Source: Denticeps clupeoides (lineage: Eukaryota; Chordata; Actinopteri; Clupeiformes; Denticipitidae). From it: DNA of 64,000 nucleotides. This document shows, one piece after another, positions 41,589 through 53,641 of the stretch. The stretch spans positions 22,586,444-22,650,443 of the forward strand of contig NC_041712.1 in assembly GCF_900700375.1 (NCBI RefSeq). Reading direction: 5' to 3'. The position numbers were made by a program, and so were the translations under genes. Below the pieces are notes generated by a model. It saw only the letters and a list, made by a program, of their open reading frames with translations, was not told the DNA's origin and made no database searches. How positions within the stretch are numbered: position 1 is the stretch's first letter; every line of letters begins with the position of its first letter.

Positions 41589-41671
41589 AGATTTCTGAGC
41601 TGGATCTCCTCGCTGCAAAGATGAATGCAGAATTTGAAGAGGCAGAGGGCTTTGAGTTGGTGGTGGAGTAA
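39395..41671 (+). CDS. cdca5: Sororin (cell division cycle-associated protein 5)
   Basis: Sororin protects cohesin from WAPL in S/G2 so that sister chromatids stay paired; APC/C destroys it after mitosis. Exons 39395-39452, 39553-39629, 40807-40869, 40971-41459 and 41591-41671 join to 255 residues (human 252). Seen: a basic, Ser-rich N-terminus; a KEN box (NKEN, 72-75), the APC/C-Cdh1 degron; TLFGFERMRTPE near 166, holding the FGF motif used for PDS5 binding and a Cdk-type Thr-Pro site; and the C-terminal sororin domain ISELDLLAAKMNAEFEEAE, which binds SA2, ending in GFELVVE. The start ATG opens exon 1. Intron 2 carries a Tc1-like element and a MITE. The last intron ends in a pure C tract. 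Confidence 0.97.
39884..40157. mobile_element. Non-coding MITE, copy 2 (cdca5 intron 2)
   Basis: The left end aggggtgttagaaaatatcc mirrors the right end gccaatacccct. Its inner blocks match the element at 36.45 kb. No coding frame. Confidence 0.6.
40206..40687. mobile_element. Internally deleted Tc1-like element (cdca5 intron 2)
   Basis: About 480 bases with long terminal inverted repeats (cagtacaggtccaaagactg on the left, gtttggcctgtaatgta on the right) ending at TA. The middle holds only short remnants of the transposase region. It is a non-autonomous, MITE-like relative of the copies at 2.7 and 59.4 kb. Confidence 0.88.
41555..41588 (+). repeat. Poly(C) tract at the last cdca5 splice acceptor
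   Basis: A run of 34 C directly before the AG of the last intron. It stands in for the whole polypyrimidine tract. Confidence 0.9.
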
Positions 41672-42067
41672 TTTTATTTCCCCGTCATCGAGCCATTTGA
41701 CTGATTTGAGATCAGCTGTGATGCTAACAAGACCATCTCCGGTGTCCACCCTGCTTGGAACACCGCACAAGACGTTTCCTGAAGACCCTGAGCTATATCT
41801 CTTATAGCCTAAAACCGACATCTTGATGAAAAACAAATAACTTTTTTTTTTCTGCTGTAAATTTTGTATTCAGTGTGCTTAGTTTGTTTCACTGTTCTTT
41901 CTTCTATTGTTGACCGTTAAAAGTGTAGTTCTGTGTAAGTTCATAGAGTAGCGAAGTTCTATATCGATAAAGCACTGTTGTAGTTGTTGAGCCTGAAGTT
42001 AAGTCAAGATTCCGTGTCAATGCAATATTGCACAAAGATTCTGTACAAGTGATCATTGTGCTTGCAA

Positions 42068-42073
42068 AATAAA
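42068..42073 (+). terminator. cdca5 poly(A) signal
   Basis: AATAAA about 400 bases past the stop codon. Confidence 0.7.
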
Positions 42074-43383
42074 AGATTGGTGATTAAATGAAGTTCTTTC
42101 TCATTCAGTCCTTCTCTCATAGTGTAAACTGATCAATAAATGACTTTTAATTAATGATGCTTATTGCTGGTAAAAGAAATTAATCTAGTTTTTTTTTTTC
42201 CGACCCTGTTCAGTAAAAAGGGGACTTCTGAGTTTCTACTGTGCCGCGTTTCCCAGTTATGCAACTGCAGCTGCGTATTGTCACATCACATTACATATTC
42301 TGATTTGGGCTGTGCAGTCACAACCTTCCTGTGTCTTTGCTGGAGGGCGATGGCACAGCGGCCATCGATTCTGGATGCCTGTGGTCTATTACACAATTTA
42401 TTTCATTAGGAGCTTGTCTGCTGGAGGCGCTGTGGTGATTACATTGTAGAGATGAATATTGTTTATGTGTGTCGAATTTTTGCCCTGCCTTTCATGTACT
42501 GACATTTAGTAAATTCTGAGGTCTGTGGTGTTTGTGCAGTTAATCCAATTGATATAAGGGGATAATTACTAATATATTAAAAAATCATACATATCCTGTA
42601 ACAGCATGTGCAACACTGATTAAATAATAAACTGCAACCTGACAACATTTAGAACGTGACGTGACATCTGAGAGTAGGACTGATGTGTCTCATGAAGAAG
42701 TTGGGAATGTTACATAATTTCTGTGCATGATGCATAACTTAGAATTCCAATATGTTGCATTAGTGTTGTGGGTGAAGGCTTTCTCCAGTGTTTGTTTGAT
42801 CTGTTACCATGATGCTACTGTATTAGGCCACTGTATTGGAATTATTGACATATGGAAAATCAGACACATCAAGCCCAACAGGAAGTCCAGCACTGATAAA
42901 AATGTTGGAAACACACAAGCCTCTGTCATTTCTCTTGATCTGCTGAACAACACAGGACAGCTTTCTCCTGAGGAATATTATTTACCAGTGGATATACTTC
43001 TTAAACAGTTAATTCTGCTTAACAAATTTCATTCTGAATTACATTTGTTTGTTTACTTGTATATTTGGGATTTTCAAGAGTGTTCCATAGTGAAGGTAAG
43101 CTTAAATTGCATGACTCAAAATATACATTTAGAACATTTATTGTACTACATATTATTAAGTTTTTAAGTTAATAATGATAAAATATTTTTAATGTCTTCA
43201 AGATTTCACCACATAAATAGATGTATATATAGTATGGTATGGTATTGTATTGTATATATGTGTTTTATGTGTGTTGCCATTTCTATATTGTGATAGAGCA
43301 GCAGTCATCCAGAATAGTTCACTAAAGATATAGAAAATTTCACAGATTTTCCTCCTACTCAGAAGGATCAATAAAAAAGAGAA
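42074..43383. other. Intergenic / upstream region of the His-rich gene
   Basis: AT-rich sequence. An open frame of about 146 codons (42727-43167) includes a stretch that looks exon-like near 42.84-42.98 kb, but I cannot link it to the next gene in frame. The region probably holds that gene's promoter and 5' UTR. A 3' splice site lies just before its first ATG (ctcctactcag at about 43361). Confidence 0.4.
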
Positions 43384-46300
43384 ATGTCCCACCAAGAACC
43401 CCATCTCCACTCACATCACCATCATCACCAGCACCACCGTCACCATGATGGTGACCATGGGTGAGAATTTTGTTATAGCTACTTTTTTCCCCACACTGCA
43501 AAAACACACTGACTTGTAATGACTGTGTCATTGAACTGTACAAAAGTGTTCTATGTAATTTGCCCCTAAAAAGTACAAAAATACAAGTGGTAGGACATGA
43601 AGATTCATCCAGTGAAAATACTTTGGATCCGAAGAATTTATTCTATTATTTGCACCTATCATGTTGAGATATAGCAACTGTTTTAAAAAATCAACATAAG
43701 TGTCAATTTTTAAGGGTATTGGATTTGATATTTTCATTCTGAAACTCCTTGTAAAACATAATAGCTGTAGACATGATTTGAATATTCCCTTCAGTCTCCT
43801 GTATACGTGAGAAGGTCAGTATCTGAGGTCGGTAACTGAGAGAATATTTCCTCTTTTTTTAATTTTGCAGTCATGTCTCATCAGAAGGCAGTAGTGCTCA
43901 CCACCATCATCATGGCCATCACAGCCATGGGCGTCATCATAAAAAATCACATCATGTCCCTTCTAACCATTCTCATCAACACGGTCAACATCCCCATGCA
44001 AAAGATTACTCCCATGCCAAAGCTTCAGTAACATCCTCCAACTCATCTACCTCCTCTTCGGAATCTTCCACTGGTTCATCCAGCTCCTCCGGATCCTCTT
44101 CTTCCACCTCTACATCCTCTTCCAACTCAAATTCATCCTCATCCTTCTCCTCCTTGACTTCTTCCTCATCCAATTCTTCGCCTTCCTCCTCTTCTTCCTC
44201 TGATTCCTCTTCTTCTTGGTCCTCAGAAAGCAGCATTGATGATGCAAAAAGGAAAAGCAAAGGAAAACTTTCTCGACCTCAACATTCACAATCTTGCACT
44301 GATATCTCAAGAAGTAGGATGGCCTTTGAGGAAGAAAATGCTGAAGAGGACACTCTGCCCTTACTTGGTGACGATTCTAGTTTACACAAATCTGTGACTG
44401 AACATGGGCACAAAAAGGCAAGGCCAGCAAAGAAAAGTCCAAAAAAAAAACAGGGACAAGGTGGAAACATTCGGAAGACCAAATCTATGGAGGTGCTGTC
44501 TAGCCAAGTGATCAAATCTGGGGAATTAAATGAACAAGAGCAAGGGAAGAGCAAAGATCAAGCCAGAAAAAACTTAGTGAAAGAGAAAATGAAGTTCTCA
44601 GCTTTCCTCAATGAGATTACCAGGCAGGTACTGAGTCCCTCTAGGCTAAGTTCACTTGGAGTTACTAATCCACATAGGCCCTCTAGTCCTAGCCAGACTG
44701 CCGTAAAAGAATCTAAACAAGGAAGCGGGGCGGGAAGTCAACCACGTAGTCTACCCAATAGCCGTCCAGGCAGTCGCCGTGCAAGCCCTGACTCTTCAAC
44801 CTCTAGTGTCGTTTCACATACTAGGAGGCGTTCACTTTCAAGTAGACGATCTAGCAGTCATTCCCATGCAAGCAAGTGCTCTCATTCTCGAAAACATCAT
44901 TTAAGCCATCACCACCACAAAAGCCATCACCATCAGAATATTAGAAACCCCTCTCAGCACCAACATCAGAACCCCAGTTGCCAAACTAATGCCAGTACAA
45001 CCTCTACGAAGAGTCAGTTGTCAGTTGCAAGGCACATGGGACACAAGCACCATCATAAGCGATACAACACCCATATGAAAGAAGGAAGAAGTACAAGTCC
45101 AGATATGACTCTAGATCTCACAAAAACCCACAGACACCATCATCGACATTCCCTTTCTCCATCATCTCACCATCATGGACACCCCAAACCAAGTCAACAC
45201 TATTCCCAGTCCTCCTGTCATCTCTCTCCCCAACAGCATTGCCATGATCCTGAAACTCACCCATCATCATTCTCCCATCCAGGTTCTCCACATCATTCTT
45301 CACATTCCCATACAGAATCTCACCACCATTCTTTTCCCAATCTTGAATCTCACCACAAGGAATCTAATATGGAGACCAACCATTCTCAAGCACACCATCA
45401 TTTGTCTCATCCAGAATTACACCATCAAGAGTTACATCATCACCATCCTGACTCATCCCCTTCTCATCACAATGCACCCATTCATCCTGACTCTCATCAT
45501 CATGCAGAATCTGAGTATAATACTCAACACCACCACCATAAAAAACACCACCCAGACTCAGAACTCCATCACCATGACCCTCACCACCACACAGACTCTG
45601 AACATCACCATAAGGAGCACCACCACCATCACTCAAGGTCCGAACATCGGCAACATAAACAACATAGCCATCACAATCCAGGATCTGAACACCATCACCA
45701 CCACCATAAAGAACACGACCATCACCATCAAGGACCTGAATATCATCATCACCACCATCACCATAAAGAGGATGACCATCACCATCTGGGATCTAAACAT
45801 CTCCACCACCACCATAAACAACATGACTGCCACAGCCCATGCTCTGAACATCACCACCACCACCATAGACCACATGAGTCTAAAGAACATGACCATGGTC
45901 ACACAGAGTCTGAGCATCACCACCACTACAATGAGCATGAACATACCCAACCAGGGTCTGACAAAAACCACCACCATAAAGATTATGACCATCACTTCCT
46001 AGGATCTGAACATCAGCACCATAAAGACCATGGTCATCACCACCACCATAAAGACCATGACCACCACAGTCCTGTCTATGAACATCACCACCACCACCAC
46101 CACCATAGACCACATGATTGTCAACACCCTAAAGAAAATGACCAAGGTCACACAGAGTCTGAGCATCACCACCTTTACAATGAGCATGAACATACCCACA
46201 CAGGGTTCAAACATCACAATGAACATGACCAGCACCACCCAGGGTCTGATCACCAGCCTCAAGAAGGTAATCATCACAAGCACAATCCACAATCAGAGTG

Positions 46301-48578
46301 CCATCATCATCAACACCAGTGGGAAGGACATGACCAACACCACCAACGACATCAGCAAGAATCTGTGCACCACCAGCAGAACAAACAACCCAACGCTGAG
46401 CAATACCCAGACTCTGATCACCAACCTCAAAGGCCCCAACAGACAGATTCTAAACACCATCACCATAATCACCATCCTGATTCTGAACACCACCATCAAC
46501 ACGTCCATCCAGAACCTGAACACCATCACCCCCAGAAAGTATCTGATCTTCACCTTTCAGGATCTGCATTAGATTCTTCTGAAAAAGACCAACCATCTCC
46601 CTCTCCTCCCAAAGTAAGACAACCGATTATAAAAATGTATGTGCATTTGGTTTGTTCATGTTGTGTAGGTATTTGATTCAGATTTTTTCTCTTTTAATTT
46701 ATTTCATAAATGTTTCTTCCAGTTAGTGTGAATTTTATTCATCATCCCTCTCTCATACATTATCTATCACAGAGTGTGGAAAGAGCACATGTATGGGTTG
46801 GTGCCTGTAGCAAAATAATTAACAGTTTATCGATCATGGACCTCAATTAACTGACAGCTGAGCTGCAAATGACTGTTTTTGAAATGCTGTGTATTACAAA
46901 TCGATTTCTGTTCTGTCCTTTCATCAAGGAGAACTGTTCAGAGCTGGAAAGGATCGTGTAAGTTAAAGCATATTTACATATTGCCATGAATGTATGTGAA
47001 ATGAAAACTCTGGTTTTCTTGCTGATGAATGAAGTGATTTGTCTAATGCACAATTACAAAATTTCCTCTTCTCAGGACGCTACAGGAGCAGAATGAAGAT
47101 CTCCACCACAGTTTGCTTCAGACAGCCGTACGTATGGAATGCATGGGCGTAGAATTTAAGACCAACCACAAGGCTCTGGAGAGCGAGTTACAAAGGACCC
47201 GAGTTGAACTTAGTGGACTGATGGACAGGTTCAAAAGGTGCGGGCCTCATTGCTATAACCTTAACATGAGTCTTACAGAGACATTGTTAACTTTCTTTTT
47301 AATGTCGCACACCCACCAGCCTGCAAGACAATTACTCGTCCACCCAGAGGACTAATCACCTTCTGGAGCATAAACTACACTGTGTGGTAGGATTTAATGT
47401 TCTGATGTAAACATTTGCATGGACATTTCACATGATATTCCCACTGATTTCATTGTATATATGGATGTGTTTCCGTCTCTGTTGGTTGCCAGGCTCAGAA
47501 CATGAATGGCGAGCGCGAACGCCTGAACCAACGCATCTCAGAGCTGACAGGGCAGCTCTCTGCTGCCAAGACAACAATCCAGAGCCTGGAGACCATAAAT
47601 GTGAGCCTGTGACATGGTGCTGATGAATAAAAATCCAGTAGAAGACAGATGAGTAACCAGACCCGAGAGGCTGTGTAGAAATGTGTTGCTGGTTCAGTAA
47701 ATGTCTGTGTGTTTTGACCTCTGTCATCTCCCCAGGTGACATCAATGTTGCAAGAAGACCTACAAAAACATGTGCTTCCAGTTGCTCCCCCGCCGGCCCA
47801 GTTTATGGACCATGACCATTATGATAAACCTGGGGACGACCAGTTATTAGTACCTGTTCCGGAGGAAGAGGAGTCTGACTGGTCAGAGATGGGGGAGGAG
47901 GGTCAGCAATTTGTTCCAAGGGGAATGGAAGTGAGCCGTCGAGTTGACCTTCACCACTGGAGGCATGGCAGGTGGGGTGAAGCCGACACGGAAAGTGAAT
48001 CTGGCGGGGAAGAGGTCGTTCAGCGATATCCTCCACATGCGGTGAAGATATCTAATCCCCGTTACACCTCTCGTCACGAGACCTTACCTGTACCTAATGA
48101 CGTCAGCCTCACCAACTACAAAAAGAAGGTGTCTGATGGTCCAGCAGGAGAGGGGTACAAAACCACACCAGGACGAAGACTGGGCTCACCAAACCGCACC
48201 CTCTCTGCCAGTCTGGAGGAGATCAGCCTTAAGGGGTTGAAACAGAGGGATCAACAAGGCCAGCTGAAGTGCACAGAGGCAATGATTGATCTCCACCATC
48301 CCATGGGAGATGTCATGGAAGATTCAGATGAGGATGAAGTCATCCACATGTGGAGAGACACCAGCTGTCAGGAGACTATCTGTGTAGGTGGCAGCGATTG
48401 CGGAAGCAGCCAAAGCCACGAAAACAGCCTGGTGAGACTCTGTGAGGCCCAGAGGATGCTCCACCACATCATCCATCAGTCCGAGTCAGAGGAGAAGAGA
48501 AACCAGGCGAGGGTGGAGAACCGAGGCTGGCCTGAGGTTGGCAAGGAGGCTCTGGCAGCACAGAGGACCCAGCTGTGA
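43384..48578 (+). CDS. Histidine-rich protein with BEGAIN/TJAP1-like coiled coil
   Basis: Exons 43384-43460, 43871-46613, 46929-46957, 47076-47237, 47320-47386, 47493-47600 and 47736-48578 join in frame to 1342 residues. The N-terminus is His-rich, then a Ser tract, an acidic/basic region (about residues 150-330), and a domain of about 560 residues with roughly 200 His (my hand count), built on degenerate EHHHHHH-KEHDHHH units. A coiled coil follows (about 945-1060): VTLQEQNEDLHHSLLQTA and LQDNYSSTQRTNHLLEHKLH. This resembles TJAP1 (tight junction/Golgi) and BEGAIN (synaptic), which read LQNSYTASQRTNQELEDKLH and IQSNYMALQRINQELEDKLY from memory. The C-terminal 280 residues are acidic and include LPVPNDVSLTNYKKK. 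Function is unknown; the His tract could bind Zn, Cu or Ni. The first ATG follows an in-frame stop. Splice phases all fit, so the gene looks functional. Confidence 0.85.
44859..46545 (+). repeat. CAC/CAT-rich coding minisatellite (poly-His domain)
   Basis: Coding DNA of the His-rich domain. It consists of imperfect units of about 42-48 bases, with a higher-order repeat of about 240 bases: the blocks beginning at about 45867 and 46104 share gtcacacagagtctgagcat and acaatgagcatgaacatacc. Because C-A and C-T steps dominate, other frames on both strands are open for long stretches by composition alone. Confidence 0.85.
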
Positions 48579-48740
48579 AGATGCACAATGCTCCATAAAT
48601 AAAAGAAATCACTGGCCATTTTATTTGGAGAACTGTGGTGGCGAAACCCATTCTCTCAGCCCTCATCAGCAATCAGTTGTCCACCACAGGACCATATTTT
48701 ACTTCACCCAGGTGAAAAGTATGTGTCTCAAGTCCATGGG

Positions 48741-48931
48741 GTGCTAGTAGCCTAGTGGGGTAACACACTTGCCTGTGAACCAGAAGACCCAGGTTCAAAT
48801 CCCACTTACTACCACTATGTGCCTGAGCAAGACACTTAACCCTAAGTTGATCCAGGGGAGACTGTCCCTGTAACTCCTGATTGTAAGTCGCTCTGGATAA
48901 GGGCGTCTGATAAATGCTGTAAATGTAAATG
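48741..48931 (+). repeat. SINE-B copy in the 3' UTR of the His-rich gene
   Basis: Near full length: head (gctagtagcctagtgggg), B box GGTTCAAATCC, body and L2-type tail ending aaatgtaaatg. Confidence 0.9.
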
Positions 48932-49969
48932 AAGCCAAAAATGACCACTTATGCACCTACTAAAAGTGTTGAAAATTAGATATGTCTAGAAAAAGCATGC
49001 ATGTATATTTATGTAAATGTTGTAAATTGACAGGATTGCGTTGGGTTCATAGACACTAGGCAAGTACTCTTCACCCAGTAAGTACAACAGTTTCACCCTC
49101 AGAAGCTATTAAGATGCTGAGAATATAAAGCGTTGACGGCATGAAAGGGCTGCTGCAAATGAAGCTGCGTGCTGCAGAGTCGGGCTGCCTTCGTTTTCAG
49201 AGATAAGTCCGCTGGTCTTTCTCTGATCTGAGCCGGGAGTGGCTTTGATGTTCTCCAGTGGCAACATCAAACAAGAGCGCTCCACTTTGATTGCATGTGT
49301 TCCAGGCGTGAATGTCCCCCGGAAGCCATGTCCATGGCATTGGAGAAGAGGTCTTAAAAGCACAGTTGGATTTCATGGGTTTAGCTGCAGTGAAATGAAT
49401 CCATCAAGAAGTCTTGGTTGTGAAATAATAATGAAATCATCTTCCACGAATGTATATTTTATAAAGGCATATGTCATGCTGAGCTTGTGTGTTTAAACCT
49501 AGCACTTTTCACCTGTAGCTTTAGTAATTTTGTGATTCTAGGACATGAAATCTGCGATGTTTGATTGGCCCAGTGTGACTGACTTTTTTTTTCAGCAGAA
49601 ACTCTTTTAACAATTGGATGCTGTTCTGTATATTTTGATGAAAATATTCTAAAAGTCATATTTTCTCTTGTTAGTGATTGTATACCAACATACTTCTACA
49701 GATTTCATTGTCAAAACCCAGGTTTTTTTGCAGATAGAACTGTAAGGAGTTTGTGTAGATTTGTCACTGCTTACGCCACACAATTATCAATAGATGCCAG
49801 AATCAAATAGAATGAAAGGCTTACATAAAAACTATACAACTGAACCTTTGCTTGTGTGTGCATAAGGAAGTATGTGTTAACCGCTGGTAACGTTAGCTAT
49901 TCATTCATTGTTAGACTTTGCTGTAGCATTTGAGAATACCAGTCAAAATGTGTGATGCTCTGATCACTC

Positions 49970-49975
49970 AATAAA
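49970..49975 (+). terminator. Candidate poly(A) signal of the His-rich gene
   Basis: AATAAA followed within 40 bases by a T-rich stretch, 1.4 kb past the stop codon. Confidence 0.5.
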
Positions 49976-50704
49976 ATTATAAGCAAATGCTCCAAAATTC
50001 ATTTTTTTTTTTTTGTCATTTCAGCCATATGTAAGCATTTTGTAGTAAGAAACAAGTTTTCTGGAGGGCATTCAGGGCACCGCCCAGAATAGACTCCAGC
50101 CTAATTTATGATATGGAAAACGAATGAGCAGACAGTACAAAACACTCACTAGTAATATTAAATAGATGACTCAGTATATTAAAGGATACATTGTGTAAGC
50201 ATATGAATATGTATTCATAAGTATATGTATTCATGTGCAATAATTAATGGTACCCTAAAACTGGGCAGCGGGAGAAGGGGAAAGACGGCCATTGAACGGA
50301 CTGCAGACTCCACTGAGTCTGGTGACGCTGGCGTGCATGTGAAAACACCAGGTGATTATTCTGGTCTCTGTAACACCTATCGTGTGCGTGGATGTCAACA
50401 TCCCCATTAGGGCATAATTACATGTCTGTTAAAGCTAGCAACCTGTAAACTCACACCCAGGAGCCTGTTAATCAGGGATCATCCCCACTTTCCCTCCAGT
50501 CTGACCCCCTCTCTCTTCCATATGTCAATTGCACATATGCACAGACAGAAAACAAGCATTTTCTTTCTTTGTGAAACATTCATAACATTCAGGGTGAAAA
50601 TGGCTGCGTATATATGAAATCTATGCCTTCTTGTAACTCAATATGACATCCAGGTTTTTACTTTGATCTTGTGCATGAACTAATATGCAAATATTAAAAT
50701 AAGC

Positions 50705-50746
<42 letters not shown>

Positions 50747-51386
50747 AACTGTTTTGTATATTTGTTTGTGTTACACTCGCACCCACCCCACCCCCATCCC
50801 AGCTATTGCAGTTCAGAGGGGCATAGGCTAGGTGTGCTGAGCATACAGTGGCCTGGATTCCAATTGGAAAGGTCAGTTTAATAGGATAGGTAAAGGATTA
50901 TCAGTAAGATGCCCCAGACCTCCAGCTTTGGCCAAATCCAGTGTGTCTCACCCAAGCATGGGCACGGTGGTGCAAGGGTAGCACACTCAAGACTGAGGGG
51001 CTTTAGGGGCTGTGGAAGAAGCATTGCTCGCGGGGAGACCAACAGGCTGAAATTGGCGACTCCATCACGGAAGGATTATAAGGAAACAAACAAGGCAGAG
51101 GTGTCTGGAAGAAACATAAAGTCCACAAGAGGATTGCCAGATTATATTCTGTTTGATTAACCTCGGCCTTTGGAGTATAATTTTTGCGTGTTCTTTTTTT
51201 CCCCTCATCCACCCAAGAATCCGTCTAAATCTGTCTTCCGATTTCTACATTTCGGCAACACTTTTATTCATGATCATTGGGAATTTGTAGGGGTTCTTTT
51301 TCCCTGTGTTCCGTTGCAATAATTTGCCATCCTTCCTGTGCTGGACCGTTGATAATTCTCTGGGTCTGCAAACACTCGCGTTCACC

Positions 51387-53641
51387 ATGGTGGTGATGAA
51401 GATGAAGTTCCCCTTCGCCAAGCGGGTGAAACTGGCCCAGGGCCTGTGGCTGCTGTCCTGGCTGGCCACTGTGGCTGGAGCTGTGACCTTCTTCATGGGC
51501 TGTTTCCTCAAGATCGAGCTACGCAAGCGGGCCGAGGTATTGCATGCCTGTCCCTCTACAGCGCTTAATTCAGAACGCAAACATATTTCAGAATAATGTA
51601 ATATACATTCATAACTAGTGTTTTCCGAGCCTTTCATACAGAGGTAGAAAAAAAAAGATTCATATTTTACAGCAAAGCAATATACATTACATATACATTC
51701 TTTGGGCTTTTTAATTATTGCTTATCCTCTGAAATGTCAAGTCATGTTTCATAGAGAACATTTATCAACAATTGCAATATAATACATGTTTTATATTAAA
51801 TGTGTTAATGAGCAGGTATGTGAACAACTTTGGATTAACCTATGTGAATATAAATATTGCCTAAGATGATTATCAGATTACTGGAGAGCTGGCCTAGTAT
51901 GAGCTGTCCTATGTTAGACAGGTGCATCATAATCAGGTCGGTGACGAAGCCCAGACAGCGGTACTGAGGAATTCTGGGAAAAGGAGCAGTCCAACAAACC
52001 AAATGTCCTTCATTGTTATTGGTCCTTTAGACATCTTTTTTGCTAATTCTGTTAAATGTCCAGGTTATGATTACACAATTGAACAAGCAAAGAATTTAAC
52101 AAACCCACCAATGGTATACCACATGACCTGAAAAGTCTCAGAATGACGACTATGTTTAAATATTATCATTCAATTTGCATTTGCATCACTGAGCAAGTAT
52201 AGCTTCCATAGCTGGCACTATGTAGGTATGACGTCAGACATGACATGACATCACAGCACAACATACATTTTATTTTTTAATTCTTTCTCATTTTCACGAA
52301 CTGGTAAAATGAACGGGCTGTCATCCTCAGGTCATGGACAACACCGAAATCCATGCTGTGCCCCACACCCTCATGATCGTGGGCCTGGCCTCTCTGGGCA
52401 TCAACTACTTTGCCGGGAGGATCTGTCAGGATGCTCTGGATGCAAGTCGGTTCCCGCAGTGGAAGAACTTTGTGAAGCCCTTCTTCTGCGGCTCCTCGTT
52501 CTTCACCTTCCTCATGCTGCTGGCGGTGATCATGAGCTACGCCATGAAGGGCAACCTGGAGGACTCGCTGAAGATCGGTCTGAAGAACGGCATCCGCTTC
52601 TACAAGGACACCGACACCCCGGGCCGCTGCTTCCAGAAGCAGACCATCGATCGGCTACAGATGGAGTTCAAGTGCTGTGGCAACACCAACTACAGGGATT
52701 GGTTTGAGGTGCAGTGGATCAGCAACCGCTACCTGGATTTCAGCTCCAAGGAGGTCAAGAAGTGAGTGGTGCCCCTGATAGGTTCGTGATTAATTATGAT
52801 TTGTTACTAACCACAGCGAAATGGCCTGATGTTTTATTCTCGCCCCATCCAGCCGGATCCGGAGCAACGTGGACGGACGCTACCTGGTCGACAGCGTTCC
52901 CTTCAGCTGCTGCAATCCCAGCTCCCCTCGGCCGTGCATCCAGCACAGGCTCACCAACAACTCGGCTCACTACAACTACGAGCACGAGACAGAGGAGCTC
53001 AACATCTTCATCCGCGGCTGCCGAGAGGCCCTGGTCAACTACTACATGGGCCTGATGAACACCATTGGCGCAGTGGTGCTCTCGGTGCTGGTGATCCAGG
53101 TGAAGGCAGACAGGCCCACGAGTGGCCACGCTGGAGAAAATAAAAAGTTGGGAAAACGTTCAATGCAGCCGGCTGTGAAGCATGTTTGCGTTTTCCCCAC
53201 TTTTTACTTTTTGCCGTGCATTTCCACACACAGCAGAAGGTACACAACATATATGTCAGTTTTCACAGAGGATACCAGGAGGTTCTATGACTGGTGGACA
53301 AAAATTAGAACAGCACTGATTGCATGCCAGAAACATGCCAGTGCTGTGGCATGCCAGTTTTTGAATGGTTTGAAGTTTGCGAGCACTTTTGACCTTGACA
53401 TTTTCTGTCCCTCCCTGAGCAGGTCTCTGTGCTGGTGAGTCTCAGATACCTGCAGACCTCGATGGACGCCGTGGTGGGGCAGGAGAACGCTGAGATCGAG
53501 ACGGAGGGGTACCTCCTGGAGAAAAGCCTAAAGGAGACCTTCAGCGAGTACGTGGATCCGGTGCTCAAGATCCTGCTGCTGAACCAAGTGTCTGCTGGGA
53601 CACCTGAAGCTGGAGCAGCAACCACCACAACTCCCAGTTAG
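51387..53641 (+). CDS. rom1: Photoreceptor tetraspanin, rom1 / peripherin-2 family
   Basis: ROM1 and peripherin-2 shape the rims of photoreceptor outer-segment discs. Exons 51387-51536, 52331-52761, 52853-53099 and 53423-53641 give 348 residues (human 346-351). TM1 is in [22 protein letters not shown]2 and TM3 follow ([32 protein letters not shown]). The large loop has KDTDTPGRC (the Cys for inter-subunit disulfides), [26 protein letters not shown] and an N-glycosylation site in NNSAH. TM4 is [11 protein letters not shown], then [11 protein letters not shown]. The protein resembles peripherin-2 as much as ROM1, so the symbol rests on synteny with ganab, as in human 11q12. Exon 1 is split by a 794-base intron: 150+431 = 581 nt, the length of the single human PRPH2 first coding exon. 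The next exon (247 nt) also equals its human counterpart. Confidence 0.93.

Larger units (their letters stand above)
48604..51386. other. 3' UTR of the His-rich gene and intergenic spacer
   Basis: AATAAA motifs lie at 48598 (very close to the stop) and 49970; the second has a T-rich downstream element and is the better candidate. A SINE-B sits at 48741-48931. An AT repeat (50707-50732) and low-complexity sequence follow. No further gene is seen before rom1. Confidence 0.45.

Noticed and set aside
42727-43167. Open frame of 146 codons upstream of the His-rich gene
   Set aside because: It cannot be spliced in frame to the first His-rich exon, whose ATG follows an in-frame stop. No domain is recognisable.
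45175-46572. Long open frames (about 275 and 180 codons) overlapping the His-rich exon in another frame, plus open frames on the opposite strand
   Set aside because: They are rich in Thr/Ile/Asn or Val/Met exactly as expected from shifting CAC/CAT repeats. They have no splice support or domain, while the His frame is in phase with conserved downstream exons.
51387-53641. Calling the tetraspanin prph2 instead of rom1
   Set aside because: Sequence alone is ambiguous: it keeps a peripherin-2-like glycosylation site. The neighbourhood with ganab, cdca5 and rps6ka4 matches the human ROM1 region, not PRPH2 at 6p21.
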